Source: Bacteroidetes bacterium UBA4414
Lineage (GTDB): Bacteria; Bacteroidota; Bacteroidia; Chitinophagales; Chitinophagaceae
Length of the DNA stretch: 64,000 nucleotides
Direction of reading: 5' to 3'
Assembly: GCA_002389765.1 (NCBI GenBank)
Contig: DGQM01000015.1
Location: 1-64,000 of the forward strand
The translations under genes and the position numbers were made by a program. Shown piece by piece: positions 1-9,431 of the stretch (positions are counted from its first letter, which is position 1; each line of letters begins with the position of its first letter). The notes under the pieces are model-generated. The model had not been told where the DNA came from. It saw only the letters and a program-made list of their open reading frames with translations, and ran no database searches.

Positions 1-360
1 ATCAGTGTAGAGGTAACAAGTGACGCTATATGTGCTGCACCGAAATCACTGACAAGTAATTTTGTGACTGTAACTACCGGTATTCACAATGTTGAACATG
101 CAGGATTGAAGTTTGGTTTGTATCCTAACCCTGTATCAACAGACAAAGTATACCTAATAGCAGACAGAAGCCTGCAGGGTGAAACAGTTGTAAGGTTGAT
201 CAACAAACTGGGTCAACTTGTATCTGAACACAAAGTGACGATAACAACGGGTACACCATCAGAGATTGTAATCGGTGATGTGGCAGCGGGTACTTACTAC
301 CTGCAGGTCATTAACACTACCGAAAACATCAAAACAAATATCAAGTTTGATAAGAACTAA
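1..360 (+). CDS. T9SS type A sorting domain protein, C-terminal part (5' end outside window)
   Basis: The reading frame is open from base 1, so the protein begins upstream of the window; 119 residues are visible. The last ~80 residues look like a type IX secretion C-terminal sorting domain: a YPNPV motif, a middle strand RLINKLGQLV and an AAGTYYLQV strand before a basic end. The preceding residues look like the end of an Ig-like repeat. The protein is probably exported through the outer membrane and trimmed or anchored at the surface. A perfect palindromic terminator follows. The function of the missing N-terminal part is unknown. Confidence 0.85.
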   Translation: MSVEVTSDAICAAPKSLTSNFVTVTTGIHNVEHAGLKFGLYPNPVSTDKVYLIADRSLQGETVVRLINKLGQLVSEHKVTITTGTPSEIVIGDVAAGTYYLQVINTTENIKTNIKFDKN

Positions 361-380
361 TCTTCTCAAGCTTTAAATAA

Positions 381-410
381 AAAAAGCGTCTGCAATTGCA
401 GACGCTTTTT
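381..410 (+). terminator. Perfect palindromic intrinsic terminator
   Basis: A 15-bp inverted repeat with no spacer (aaaaagcgtctgcaa and its complement) ends in a T-run. It lies 20 bases after the T9SS protein stop and could terminate in both directions. Confidence 0.85.
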
Positions 411-514
411 GTTTATGTATTAGTTATTATAAACACATTTTAACAGTAATATATAATTATTAACAAAGCTGTAATAGGAATATTAAAGTATGTTGAGTTA
501 TTTTTGAGGCTCAA

Positions 515-943
515 ATGAAACTGTTCGTACGCTTTTTTCTGGCAATATGCTTCTTGCAATTGAGCTTCATAGGCTCGATGCAGGCGTATTCTAATAGCGG
601 ACAAATAGACTCAAAACTGCAGCATTCACCTTTTGGTGAGCAACTTATATATAAGGGTAAGGTTGTATTTAGTAATACATTACAGTTTGCCGCGCTACCT
701 GATAGCAAAGCAGAAATTATTGATATTGACGTAGCGGATAGGGAACATGAAGAAGAGGATGACCACGAGCATTTCCCCGATCTAGTCAAATACACATCCG
801 CAGAAAACTACTTTCTGGCATTATTTAATGTTTTATTCAGAGATCCATCTTCGGTTTCTGTAAACCATGCCCTGTCTCATAACGGGCTTGTTTCTTTCAA
901 CACTGTACGCAGGCATGTAAGGCTTTGCGTGTTCAGAGTTTGA
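515..943 (+). CDS. Hypothetical exported protein with an acidic/His-rich segment
   Basis: 142 aa. The N-terminus has a basic start and hydrophobic stretch ending near SMQAYS, consistent with a Sec signal peptide. Around residues 76-90 is a run rich in Glu, Asp and His (REHEEEDDHEHFPD) that could bind a metal; that role is inference. It lies 142 bases upstream of an efflux operon on the same strand. Small His/Asp-rich exported proteins often precede efflux systems in Bacteroidota, but no family is recognised here. Confidence 0.6.
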   Translation: MKLFVRFFLAICFLQLSFIGSMQAYSNSGQIDSKLQHSPFGEQLIYKGKVVFSNTLQFAALPDSKAEIIDIDVADREHEEEDDHEHFPDLVKYTSAENYFLALFNVLFRDPSSVSVNHALSHNGLVSFNTVRRHVRLCVFRV

Positions 944-1085
944 TTCTTTTAGGGGTATAATAATTATCCCATTCCCAAATTTTATGGCTGCACTACAATC
1001 ACATCAACGATGTGTTGGCAGTTTATGGTTTACATACGTATCCATTTATTCAACAATATCATTATTGCACTAACGCAAGAAAATT

Positions 1086-2168
1086 ATGAACAAAATTCTG
1101 ACTACAACGGCGCTTTGCAGCGTGTTGTTTTATGCAAGTTGCTCATCAGACAAAAAAGAAAAAGAACCGGAAACCAAATTCCTTGTTACAAACCCTGTAA
1201 AAGCAGATACATCCATCACACAGGATTATGTGTGCCAGATACATGCCATCAGCCATATTGAGGTAAGGGCACAGGAGCGTGGTTATCTTCAAAAAATATA
1301 CGTAGACGAAGGCCAGTTTGTAAAGGCAGGCCAGTTGCTGTTTCAGATTATGCCAAACCTTTATCAGGCAGAGATGCAAAAGGCTGAGGCAGAAACACGC
1401 TATGCAGAGATTGAATACCAGAATACCAAACGCCTTGCGGATGGTAATGTGGTAGCACCGAATGAGCTGGCGATGGCTAAAGCTAAATATGATAAGGCAA
1501 AAGCAGAGCAGGCACTGGCAAAAGTGCATCTGCAGTTTACCGAAATCAGGGCGCCATTTGATGGTATCATTGATCGTTTTCAAGTAAGGTTGGGTAGTCT
1601 TATTGACGAAGGCCAGCTACTGACCACACTGTCAGACAACAGACAGATGTGGGTATACTTTAATGTGCCGGAAGCAGAATATCTAACATACAAATCGAAC
1701 TTAAAGAAAGATAGCCTGATGAAAGTAAACCTGCTGATGGCTAATAATGAGCAGTACGAATACCCGGGTGTAGTAGAAACCATCGAGGCAGACTTCAATA
1801 ACGAAACAGGTAACATCGCTTTCAGGGCTACATTCCCGAACCCTAAAAGCTTATTAAGGCATGGCGAAACAGGTAATATTCTTATTCAACAGGTACACAA
1901 AGGTGCCATCATCATCCCTCAGAAAGCTACGATGGAGATTATGGACAAGAAGTATGTGTACGTGGTTGATAAGAACAATAAAGTGAAGCTGACGCTGATA
2001 GATATTGCTGCAGAAATGCCGGATCTGTACATCATAAAATCAGGCCTTACGGAGAACGATAAGATATTGCTGGAAGGTATGCGTAAGGTGAAGGATGGCG
2101 ACCAAATCAAATTCGAATACGAAGATCCGAAGACGGTAATGAATCATTTAAAGTTAGCATCAGAATAA
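1086..2168 (+). CDS. RND efflux periplasmic adaptor (membrane fusion protein)
   Basis: 360 aa, HlyD/AcrA/MexA-type adaptor. The signal ends in a lipobox (LFYASC, Cys19), so it is probably a lipoprotein anchored in the inner membrane. Residues ~50-90 form the first lipoyl half (QERGYLQKIYVDEGQFVKAGQLLF), followed by an alpha-hairpin, the second lipoyl half (FTEIRAPFDGIIDR) and beta-barrel and membrane-proximal domains. It bridges the pump encoded 25 bases downstream to the outer-membrane channel encoded third. No substrate can be read from the sequence. Confidence 0.95.
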   Translation: MNKILTTTALCSVLFYASCSSDKKEKEPETKFLVTNPVKADTSITQDYVCQIHAISHIEVRAQERGYLQKIYVDEGQFVKAGQLLFQIMPNLYQAEMQKAEAETRYAEIEYQNTKRLADGNVVAPNELAMAKAKYDKAKAEQALAKVHLQFTEIRAPFDGIIDRFQVRLGSLIDEGQLLTTLSDNRQMWVYFNVPEAEYLTYKSNLKKDSLMKVNLLMANNEQYEYPGVVETIEADFNNETGNIAFRATFPNPKSLLRHGETGNILIQQVHKGAIIIPQKATMEIMDKKYVYVVDKNNKVKLTLIDIAAEMPDLYIIKSGLTENDKILLEGMRKVKDGDQIKFEYEDPKTVMNHLKLASE

Positions 2169-2193
2169 GCTAAGTATCCCAAAATAGAAATCA

Positions 2194-5100
2194 ATGTTCA
2201 GTATATTCATCAAAAGGCCTGTCCTGGCGATAGTGATTTCACTTGTCATTATCTTCATGGGCGTACTGGCCATCAATACACTGCCAACATCGCAGTTCCC
2301 GTCTATTGCCCCGCCAAGGGTGGTAGTAAGCGTCGCTTACCCGGGTGCAAGTGCCGATGTATTGGTAAAATCCGTACTCATCCCGATGGAAAAAGCCGTG
2401 AACGGCGTACCGGGTATGAAGTACATGACCTCTGACGCCGTAAGTGCGGGCGAGGCAAATATTCAAGTGGTATTCGATTTGGGTACAGACCCCAATCAGG
2501 CGGTTGTAAACGTAAAAAACCGTATAGAGCAGGTGACGAACAGGTTGCCTGTGCTGGTACAGCGCGAGGGTATTATTGTAAACATACTGCAGCCAAACAT
2601 GCTGATGTATGTAAACGTATACAGTAAGGACCCTAAGACCGATCAGAATTTCCTTTACAACTTTGCGAGTGTAAACATACTGCGCGAACTGAGCCGTGTA
2701 AAAGGTATAGGTAGTGCGCAGATACTAGGTAGCCGCCAGTATGCTATGCGTATATGGCTGAAGCCTGATAGGATGCGTGCCTATAACGTTTCTACAGATG
2801 AGGTAATGGAAGCACTCGCCAACCAGAGTGTTATCGGTTCGCCGGGTAGGATAGGGCGTAGTGACGGTAAGCGTTCCGAAGCATTGGAATATGTACTTAC
2901 TTATCAGGGTCGTTACAATCAGCCCGACCAGTATAAGAATGTAATTGTGCGTGCAACGCCAAATGGTGAAATACTGCACCTGAAGGATATTGCAGATGTA
3001 GAATTGGGTAGTGAGTTTTACGATATCTATTCAGATTTGAATGGTCACCCATCTGCAGCCATCGTACTGAAACAAACATATGGTAGTAATGCCAACGAGG
3101 TAATCAAAAACATCAAATCGAAACTGGATGAGATTAAGTCAGAGTCTTTCCCACCGGGTATGGACTATGAAATCAGCTACGACGTATCCAGCTTCCTCGA
3201 TGCATCTATCGAAAAAGTAGTGCATACGCTGGGTGAGGCATTTATCCTCGTGGCTATCGTGGTATTCCTTTTCTTAGGAGACTGGCGTTCTACTTTGATT
3301 CCAACACTCGCGGTGCCGGTATCATTGATAGGTGCATTCTTCTTTATGCAGATGTTCGGTATCAATATCAACCTTATCACGCTCTTTGCCCTTGTATTGG
3401 CAATTGGTATCGTGGTGGATGATGCCATCGTTGTGGTAGAGGCGGTGCATGCCAAGATGGAAGAAGAGCATCTCTCTCCATACAAAGCGGTGAAGAAGGT
3501 GTTGAGAGAAATCAGTGGTGCGGTAATAGCCATCACACTCCTGATGACGGCCGTGTTTGTGCCCGTGGCATTCATGACTGGTCCTGTGGGTATCTTCTAC
3601 AGGCAGTTCTCTATTACAATGGCTTGCGCCATCGTACTATCGGGTATTGTGGCGTTGACACTAACACCTGTATTGTGTGCTATGATATTGAAAAACAATC
3701 ATGGCAAGCCAAGAAAGAAAACACCAATCAATCGTTTCCTCGACGGGTTTAATAGTCTCTTTGAGAAACTTACAGGCAGGTATACTTCTTTGCTAAAGCA
3801 TATTGTTAATCGCCGCGTAGTTACGTTCGGTATACTGATAGTATTCGGTATCGGCATCATAGGTATCTCCAGAGATTTACCTTCGGGCTTTATCCCGAAT
3901 GAAGATCAGGGTATGATATACGCTATCATTCAGACACCACCGGGTGCTACGCTTGAAAGGACAAATGATGTAGCGCGTCAGTTGCAGAAGATTGCAGAGA
4001 AGGTAGAAGGTATTAAGTCTGTATCTGCATTGGCTGGTTATGAGGTATTGACAGAAGGTCGTGGTTCTAACGCCGGTACCTGTCTTATCAACCTGAAAGA
4101 CTGGAATGAGCGTGAGCATACGGTGAATGAAATTATACACGAACTGGAAGAGAAAGCGAAAGAGATTCCGGGTGCAACGATTGAGTTCTTCGGCCCGCCG
4201 GCAGTACCGGGTTATGGTGCGGCAGGTGGTTTTGCATTGCGTTTGTTGGATAAGACGAACAGTGATGATTACCGCGATCTTGAAAAAGTGAATGACCAGT
4301 TTATGGCAGCATTGCACAAACGCAAAGAGCTGACTGGCCTCTTTACATTCTTCAGTGCCAACTATCCGCAGTACGATTTGGAGATAGATAACCAAGCAGC
4401 TATGCAGAAGGGTGTATCTATTGGTAAGGCCATGGACAACCTATCTATACTGATTGGTAGTACTTACGAGCTTGGTTTCATCAGGTTTGGTAACTTCTTC
4501 AAAGTATATGTACAAGCATCTCCTGAATACAGACGCTTGCCGGAAGACATCCTGCAATTGTATGTGAAGAACAATCGAGATGAGATGGTGCCTTATTCTG
4601 CATTTATGAAGATTAAGAAATCGCATGGCCTGAATGAGATTACACGTTACAACATGTACACCTCTTCGGCTATTCGTGGCGAACCTGCACCGGGCTATAG
4701 TAGTGGTGAGGCCATTGCTGCCATACAGGAAGTAGCTAAGACATTGCCACGTGGTTATGATATAGACTGGGAAGGTCTTTCTAAAGATGAGGTGGGCCGT
4801 GGTAATGAAGCGCTTTATATATTCCTGATTGTACTTGGTTTCGTATATCTGGTATTGGCTGCGCAGTATGAAAGCTTCATTCTTCCATTGTCGGTAATAT
4901 GCTCACTTCCTGCGGGTATATTCGGTGCGTTCCTGCTCATCAAGATGCTGGGGCTTGCCAACGATATCTATGCACAGGTAGGTCTGGTAATGCTGGTAGG
5001 TTTGTTGGGTAAGAACGCCGTGTTGATAGTAGAGTTTGCCGCGCAGAAGCATCTGCAAGGTATGAGTGTGCTGGAGGCGGCGATTGAGGGTGCTAAAGTG

Positions 5101-5394
5101 CGTTTCCGTCCTATCCTTATGACATCGTTCGCGTTTATAGCAGGTCTTATTCCGTTGGTGTTTGCACATGGCCCTGGTGCTATCGGCAACCGTACTATCG
5201 GTTCGTCTGCACTGGGTGGTATGCTGTTTGGTACCATATTTGGCGTAATAGTAGTGCCGGGGCTCTACTACATATTCGGTACCATAGCATCTAAACGCAA
5301 GCTGATAAGAGATGAAGATGAAAATCCATTGTCTGAACGCAAAATACTGGACGAAGAAGAGGATGATGACGAAGAAGAAAACGGACACCATTAA
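2194..5394 (+). CDS. RND multidrug efflux permease (AcrB/MexB-like, HAE1 family)
   Basis: 1066 aa, normal for the family. The N-terminus (FIKRPVLAIVISLVIIFMG) is TM1. Two homologous halves each carry six membrane segments and a large periplasmic loop. The proton-relay pair is present in TM4 as VVDDA (Asp409/Asp410). HAE1 signatures include LPTSQFPSIAPP near the start and GLLGKNAVLIVEFA in the second half. The C-terminus is an unusual acidic tail (EEDDDEEENGHH). It exports drugs or other amphiphiles by proton antiport, as the middle gene of a three-gene operon. Confidence 0.97.
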   Translation: MFSIFIKRPVLAIVISLVIIFMGVLAINTLPTSQFPSIAPPRVVVSVAYPGASADVLVKSVLIPMEKAVNGVPGMKYMTSDAVSAGEANIQVVFDLGTDPNQAVVNVKNRIEQVTNRLPVLVQREGIIVNILQPNMLMYVNVYSKDPKTDQNFLYNFASVNILRELSRVKGIGSAQILGSRQYAMRIWLKPDRMRAYNVSTDEVMEALANQSVIGSPGRIGRSDGKRSEALEYVLTYQGRYNQPDQYKNVIVRATPNGEILHLKDIADVELGSEFYDIYSDLNGHPSAAIVLKQTYGSNANEVIKNIKSKLDEIKSESFPPGMDYEISYDVSSFLDASIEKVVHTLGEAFILVAIVVFLFLGDWRSTLIPTLAVPVSLIGAFFFMQMFGININLITLFALVLAIGIVVDDAIVVVEAVHAKMEEEHLSPYKAVKKVLREISGAVIAITLLMTAVFVPVAFMTGPVGIFYRQFSITMACAIVLSGIVALTLTPVLCAMILKNNHGKPRKKTPINRFLDGFNSLFEKLTGRYTSLLKHIVNRRVVTFGILIVFGIGIIGISRDLPSGFIPNEDQGMIYAIIQTPPGATLERTNDVARQLQKIAEKVEGIKSVSALAGYEVLTEGRGSNAGTCLINLKDWNEREHTVNEIIHELEEKAKEIPGATIEFFGPPAVPGYGAAGGFALRLLDKTNSDDYRDLEKVNDQFMAALHKRKELTGLFTFFSANYPQYDLEIDNQAAMQKGVSIGKAMDNLSILIGSTYELGFIRFGNFFKVYVQASPEYRRLPEDILQLYVKNNRDEMVPYSAFMKIKKSHGLNEITRYNMYTSSAIRGEPAPGYSSGEAIAAIQEVAKTLPRGYDIDWEGLSKDEVGRGNEALYIFLIVLGFVYLVLAAQYESFILPLSVICSLPAGIFGAFLLIKMLGLANDIYAQVGLVMLVGLLGKNAVLIVEFAAQKHLQGMSVLEAAIEGAKVRFRPILMTSFAFIAGLIPLVFAHGPGAIGNRTIGSSALGGMLFGTIFGVIVVPGLYYIFGTIASKRKLIRDEDENPLSERKILDEEEDDDEEENGHH

Positions 5395-5412
5395 CAGAAC
5401 AAAATCATTAAC

Positions 5413-6846
5413 ATGCTAAGAATAAAGAGATATCAATATATAGGCTTAGTCTGTCTTTCGTTGGGATATGCTGCGTGCAATACCCCGAAGCTGACGAAGA
5501 GAACAGAAAATAAAAACGTACCTGCGAGTTATAACGACTCGCAGGATACTACCAATACTGCCAAACTAAAGTGGCAGGATTATTTCACCGATCCATTTCT
5601 GCAGGCATTGATAGATACCGCCCTGAAAAATAATCAGGAACTAAACATCACGATGCAGGAGATTGCCATATCGCGCAATGAAGTGCGTGCGCGCAAAGGG
5701 GAGTACCTGCCGTTTGTAGGCATTAAAGGTGGTGCAGGTGTAGACAAAGCAGCGCGCTATACCAATACAGGTGCACTGGAAGCCAACACACAGATAGTGC
5801 CGGGGGAAGAAAGGCCTGAGCCATTGCAGGATTATCTGATAGGCGCCTATGCCAACTGGGAACTGGATATCTGGAAAAAACTGCGCAATGCTAAGAAAGC
5901 AGCTGTAGTAAGGTATCTGGGTAGTATAGAGGGTAAGAGTTTTATGGTTACTAATCTGGTTGCAGAAATTGCAAACTCTTACTACGAGTTGCTGGCGTTG
6001 GATAATCAATTGGATATTGTAAAAAAGAATATCGAGATCCAGACCAATGCCTTCGAAATTGTGAAACTACAAAAAGAAGCGGCACGTGTCAATGAACTGG
6101 CAGTGCGCAGGTTTGAAGCACAGGTGCTGAATACTAAAGCAATGCAGTATAGCATTCAGCAAAAAATTACAGAAACAGAAAACCATATCAACTATTTATT
6201 GGGTAGGTTCCCACAGCCTATAGCACGCACAGATAACGGCTTTATAGATTTGGTGCCTTCTGTTGTGCAGGCAGGTATTCCATCACAATTGCTGGCAAAC
6301 AGGCCCGATATCCGCAAAGCAGAACAGGAACTGGCTGCTGCTAAGTTGGATGTGAAAGTAGCACGTGCAAGGTTCTATCCGTCAGTGGGTATTTCTGCGT
6401 CTATTGGTTACAATGCTTTCAATCCTACGTACTTCTTCAAGTCGCCGGAGTCTATGTTGTATTCTCTGGCGGGGGATCTGGCTGCACCGTTGATTAACAG
6501 AAATGCTATTAAGGCAACATACTACAGTGCCAATGCAAAACAAATACAGGCAGTTTATAATTACGAACGCACTATCCTGAATGCGTACGTAGAAGTGATG
6601 AATCAGCTGGCAAAAATTAACAACATGCAGCAGAGTTACGACCTGAAGTCTAAACAGGTGGTAGCACTCACCAAGTCTGTAGATATATCGAACGACCTCT
6701 TCAAATCTGCGCGTGCAGACTATATGGAAGTATTGCTGACACAGCGCGATGCATTGGAAGCAAAATTTGAACTGATAGAAACACAAAAACAAAAATTGAA
6801 TGCAACAGTAAATATCTATCAGGCACTTGGTGGTGGCTGGAGATAA
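5413..6846 (+). CDS. Outer-membrane efflux channel (TolC/NodT family lipoprotein)
   Basis: 477 aa. The signal ends in a lipobox (LGYAAC, Cys22). Two repeated alpha-helical outer-membrane efflux domains follow; typical motifs are the WQDYFTDPFLQALIDTAL opening, ANWELDIW, LLANRPDIRKAEQELAAA and FYPSVGISASIGY. It forms the trimeric outer-membrane duct for the adaptor and pump just upstream, starting 18 bases after the pump stop. A terminator hairpin closes the operon. Confidence 0.95.
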   Translation: MLRIKRYQYIGLVCLSLGYAACNTPKLTKRTENKNVPASYNDSQDTTNTAKLKWQDYFTDPFLQALIDTALKNNQELNITMQEIAISRNEVRARKGEYLPFVGIKGGAGVDKAARYTNTGALEANTQIVPGEERPEPLQDYLIGAYANWELDIWKKLRNAKKAAVVRYLGSIEGKSFMVTNLVAEIANSYYELLALDNQLDIVKKNIEIQTNAFEIVKLQKEAARVNELAVRRFEAQVLNTKAMQYSIQQKITETENHINYLLGRFPQPIARTDNGFIDLVPSVVQAGIPSQLLANRPDIRKAEQELAAAKLDVKVARARFYPSVGISASIGYNAFNPTYFFKSPESMLYSLAGDLAAPLINRNAIKATYYSANAKQIQAVYNYERTILNAYVEVMNQLAKINNMQQSYDLKSKQVVALTKSVDISNDLFKSARADYMEVLLTQRDALEAKFELIETQKQKLNATVNIYQALGGGWR

Positions 6847-6877
6847 TATTGGTTTATAGTTTTTCTTGTGATAGCAC

Positions 6878-6925
6878 AGCTCTCTGATACTCCATGTTTA
6901 TGGAAGCAATCAGGGAGCTTTATCA
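6878..6925 (+). terminator. Terminator of the RND operon
   Basis: An 11-bp stem (agctctctgat with atcagggagct) encloses a second small hairpin (tccat-gttt-atgga) and is followed by a T-rich stretch. It lies 31 bases after the channel gene stop. Confidence 0.6.
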
Positions 6926-6978
6926 TTTAAAACATCGTTCTGATGCAGATTTCGTAATTTAACGGCACAACAATAGCT

Positions 6979-7554
6979 ATGGACGATTTTATAATAAAGT
7001 ATATATCTTCATTTATAGAACTGACGCCCGAGGAGGAAGATATTATCAGGAATCAAAACCTCATCAAGACCTTCCCGAAAGACACTATACTGCTTGCTGA
7101 AGGGGAGCATGCAAGAGAATGCTATTTTGTACTGAAAGGTTGCGTACGCAGATATCACAATAGAAATGGGGAAGAACGCACAACGGAGTTTTATACAGAG
7201 AATCAAAGTATCATCCCTGTTAGCTATACCACTAAAAGCGCATCTGAATATTTTTTGTCTTGTGTAGAGGATAGTGTTATTGCATTGGGTACAAATGAAA
7301 GAAATGATGAACTAATAAAGCAAATCCCCAAGCTGGAAACAATGCTGGTGCAAATGGCATCTGTTATGCAGGCAAACAATCAGGTAGAAATGGATAATTT
7401 CAAAAACCTGACGCCAGAGGAACGCTATCTTAATCTTACAGAAACAAGGCCCGATTTGTTGAACCGTGTTCCACTCAATTACATAGCTACATATCTGGGT
7501 ATCACACCGGAGTCGCTCAGCAGGATACGGAAGCGAATATCGCGCAATCGTTAA
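6979..7554 (+). CDS. Crp/Fnr family transcriptional regulator
   Basis: 191 aa. Residues ~25-115 form a cyclic-nucleotide-binding-like beta barrel (FPKDTILLAEGEHARECYFV). The C-terminal ~60 residues carry a helix-turn-helix (PLNYIATYLGITPESLSRIRKRI). This is the common Bacteroidota type that lacks an obvious cAMP-contact Arg-Ser pair, so its ligand is unknown. It sits between the efflux operon and a DUF4386 gene and may regulate the latter; that is inference from position. Confidence 0.9.
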   Translation: MDDFIIKYISSFIELTPEEEDIIRNQNLIKTFPKDTILLAEGEHARECYFVLKGCVRRYHNRNGEERTTEFYTENQSIIPVSYTTKSASEYFLSCVEDSVIALGTNERNDELIKQIPKLETMLVQMASVMQANNQVEMDNFKNLTPEERYLNLTETRPDLLNRVPLNYIATYLGITPESLSRIRKRISRNR

Positions 7555-7633
7555 ATAACAATTAGCTTAAGTTAATTTCTAATGCATAGTGCGGGTGTAG
7601 GTTTGCCTTCTCAATAAAGGTAAAATCAATACT

Positions 7634-8335
7634 ATGCATTTTTCAGAAAGAAGACAACGGATAGATGCCATAATAACAGGTGTATTTTTCATAGCAGCCG
7701 CAGCCACATCTATTATTGCCTTAAAACTTTATCAGCCTGCACTATCAGGTGATTTTCTTGTTCAGACATCACAAAATGCACAAGCAGTTGTCTTCGGTGC
7801 ATTGAACGAACTGTTACTGGTAGCAACAGCAGCAGGCACAGGCATCATGCTATATCCATACTTGCGGAAGTATAATGAGCAATTGGGATTGGCTTATTTC
7901 TGCTTCCGGTTATTGGAGGCTATATTTATATTAATTGGTACATTATCTGTTTTAGGTATTGTATCGCTAAGCAAGGCGTATACTGCAAATCCTGCAGCAG
8001 ATAAGGCTACATATACAGCAATAGGTACAACACTGATTGCCATCCACGATTGGACATTTATGCTCGGTCCTAACTTTATGTTGGGTATCAATACATTCAT
8101 ATACAGTTATGTATTCTTCAAAAGCAGGTTGATACCACGTGCTATATCAGCAATAGGCATATTAGGTGCAGTAATGATATTCATAGCTGCACATTTAGAA
8201 ATGTTCGGCGTGATGCCTCAGCTGTCAACTGGTGGAATGCTTATGGCCATCCCGATATTTGTGTATGAAATGACTTTAGCTATATACTTAATTGTAAAAG
8301 GGTTCAGTATTAATGCAATAAAATCCTTGTCATAA
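7634..8335 (+). CDS. DUF4386 family integral membrane protein
   Basis: 233 aa with about six hydrophobic segments. The N-terminal region (RRQRIDAIITGVFFIAAAATS), the polar loop after the first helix and the late HDWTFMLGPNFMLGIN motif match the DUF4386 family, whose biochemical role is unknown. It follows the Crp/Fnr-like gene by 79 bases. In Bacteroidota, DUF4386 genes are often found beside such regulators, which suggests linked expression. Confidence 0.8.
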   Translation: MHFSERRQRIDAIITGVFFIAAAATSIIALKLYQPALSGDFLVQTSQNAQAVVFGALNELLLVATAAGTGIMLYPYLRKYNEQLGLAYFCFRLLEAIFILIGTLSVLGIVSLSKAYTANPAADKATYTAIGTTLIAIHDWTFMLGPNFMLGINTFIYSYVFFKSRLIPRAISAIGILGAVMIFIAAHLEMFGVMPQLSTGGMLMAIPIFVYEMTLAIYLIVKGFSINAIKSLS

Positions 8336-8398
8336 ACTCATCTCTCAGCTATTATTTATCAAAAAAATATAAATTTAGTATGGTTCAATACTTCTTCT

Positions 8399-8788
8399 AT
8401 GAATAAAGATGTGGAGGCTTATCACGATGCATTGCCTGAAATAGATAAACAGATTTGCGAATTACTGTATAAAGAAATAACAAAAGCATTGCCCGAAGCT
8501 GAAAATAAAGTTTGGCACAGGCATCCCGTATGGTTTATTGAGGGCAATCCGATAGTAGGGTATAGTAAGCTGAAAGACTGTGTCAGATTGTTGTTCTGGA
8601 GTGGACAATCATTTGATGTGCAGGGGCTTGAACCGGAAGGTAGCTTTAAAGCTGCTGAAACCAGATATACTACAGTAAAAGATGTTAAGTTAAAAGATTT
8701 GAAAAGCTGGTTGAAAGTAGCACCAACTGTTCAGTGGGATTATAAAAATATAGTGAAGCGCAAAGGCAAATTGGAACGATTGGTTTAA
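8399..8788 (+). CDS. DUF1801 domain protein
   Basis: 129 aa. It matches the DUF1801 fold (YdhG/frataxin-like superfamily), with the conserved EAENKVWHRHPVWFIEGNPIVGYS segment and a C-terminal DLKSWLKVAP segment. The function is not established; some relatives have been proposed as iron chaperones. A strong bidirectional terminator separates it from tRNA-Arg on the opposite strand. Confidence 0.8.
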   Translation: MNKDVEAYHDALPEIDKQICELLYKEITKALPEAENKVWHRHPVWFIEGNPIVGYSKLKDCVRLLFWSGQSFDVQGLEPEGSFKAAETRYTTVKDVKLKDLKSWLKVAPTVQWDYKNIVKRKGKLERLV

Positions 8789-8801
8789 CCTAATAAATTA
8801 T

Positions 8802-8838
8802 AAAACATCAGCCACTCTATATGAGTGGCTGATGTTTT
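8802..8838. terminator. Bidirectional terminator between DUF1801 gene and tRNA-Arg
   Basis: A 15-bp perfect stem (aaaacatcagccact) with a 7-nt loop, A-rich on one side and T-rich on the other. It serves the rightward DUF1801 gene and the leftward tRNA-Arg. Confidence 0.85.
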
Positions 8839-8841
8839 AAG

Positions 8842-8913
8842 TGGCCTCGTCAGGAATCGAACCTGAATCTGGAGCTTCGGAAACTCTTATACTATCCATT
8901 GTACTACGAGGCC
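8842..8913 (-). tRNA. tRNA-Arg (anticodon CCG)
   Basis: 72 nt on the minus strand, folding into a cloverleaf: acceptor ggcctcg/cgaggcc, D arm gtac/gtat, anticodon loop ttCCGaa, T arm tcagg/cctga with loop ttcgatt, discriminator A. CCA is not encoded. The anticodon stem has an A-C mismatch at the top pair (27-43). Confidence 0.93.
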
Positions 8914-8937
8914 ATTATTATTCCGAATTGTACTGCG

Positions 8938-8970
8938 CAAAAATAAGTTAACCGCAACAAAAAAAGGCAA
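8938..8970 (-). promoter_or_regulatory. Probable promoter of tRNA-Arg
   Basis: On the minus strand a -7 element TATTTTTG (8938-8945) fits the Bacteroidota TAnnTTTG consensus, with TTG at 8968-8970 as a -33 element. The spacing of 22 nt is slightly long. The -33 element lies inside the terminator stem next to the att repeat. Confidence 0.4.
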
Positions 8971-8989
8971 CCGTTATAGTTGCCTTTTT
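8961..8989. terminator. Terminator flanking attL, probably the original tRNA-Glu terminator
   Basis: An 11-bp perfect stem (aaaaaggcaac) with a 7-nt loop, symmetrical A and T runs. It abuts the left 17-bp repeat. In the unoccupied locus it would directly follow the 3' end of tRNA-Glu read on the minus strand. Confidence 0.8.
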
Positions 8990-8990
8990 C

Positions 8991-9007
8991 TTGTACCACG
9001 TACGGGA
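8991..9007. repeat. attL: 17-bp direct repeat of tRNA-Glu 3' end
   Basis: ttgtaccacgtacggga is identical to 30103-30119. The repeat stops at mismatches on both sides (c/t on the left, c/g on the right). This copy is the displaced original 3' end of the tRNA gene. Confidence 0.9.
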
Positions 9008-9114
9008 CTGGCAATTGTATCTTTTACGGGCGTTGAAGCCTTGATTTTACTGGATGTGCTGACACGCATACAAGTATTTTTTATGTTCGATTGTGCAAGT
9101 TGTGGGGTAAGCTA

Positions 9115-9420
9115 CTATGGGAAAGAAAATTCTAAGTCATCACAGCCCGAAAGCGTTACAGATGATGTACGAACAGTTGGGTATAGCAGATACCCGCTTG
9201 CCTGCTCGGCCTTAAATGCATGATAGCCTTTGGGTAATTCTTTTTCAATGAACTGATTAGCGCCAATCTGAAAGCTGTAAGAGCCATCAATGTACACATT
9301 GTACGGGTTGTTGCTGGTACAGGTAAAGCGTACAGTTCCTGTTTCGCACTTTGTCTTTTTGTTTTTGCTGCATGAGGTGATTGCCAGTGTGGCAATAGTG
9401 ATGGTAAGTAACTTTTTCAT
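9115..9420 (-). CDS. Small lipoprotein of the element (lysogenic operon)
   Basis: 101 aa. A signal with a lipobox (LAITSC, Cys17) is followed by a Lys-rich linker and a beta-rich domain with three further cysteines in the mature part. No family is recognised. It is the last gene of a leftward set that starts with the repressor, so it is probably expressed in the lysogen. A role at the cell surface such as blocking superinfection is inference from position and localisation. About 107 bases without a gene separate its stop from attL. Confidence 0.65.
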   Translation of the reverse strand: MKKLLTITIATLAITSCSKNKKTKCETGTVRFTCTSNNPYNVYIDGSYSFQIGANQFIEKELPKGYHAFKAEQASGYLLYPTVRTSSVTLSGCDDLEFSFP

Positions 9421-9431
9421 TTGTGTTGGTG

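Noticed and set aside
1010..1261. 83-aa open frame overlapping the adaptor gene
   Set aside because: It lies out of frame over the start of the RND adaptor, whose signal peptide and domains are clear.
9041..9223. 60-aa rightward open frame next to attL
   Set aside because: It overlaps the 3' end of a better supported lipoprotein on the other strand and has no coding features.
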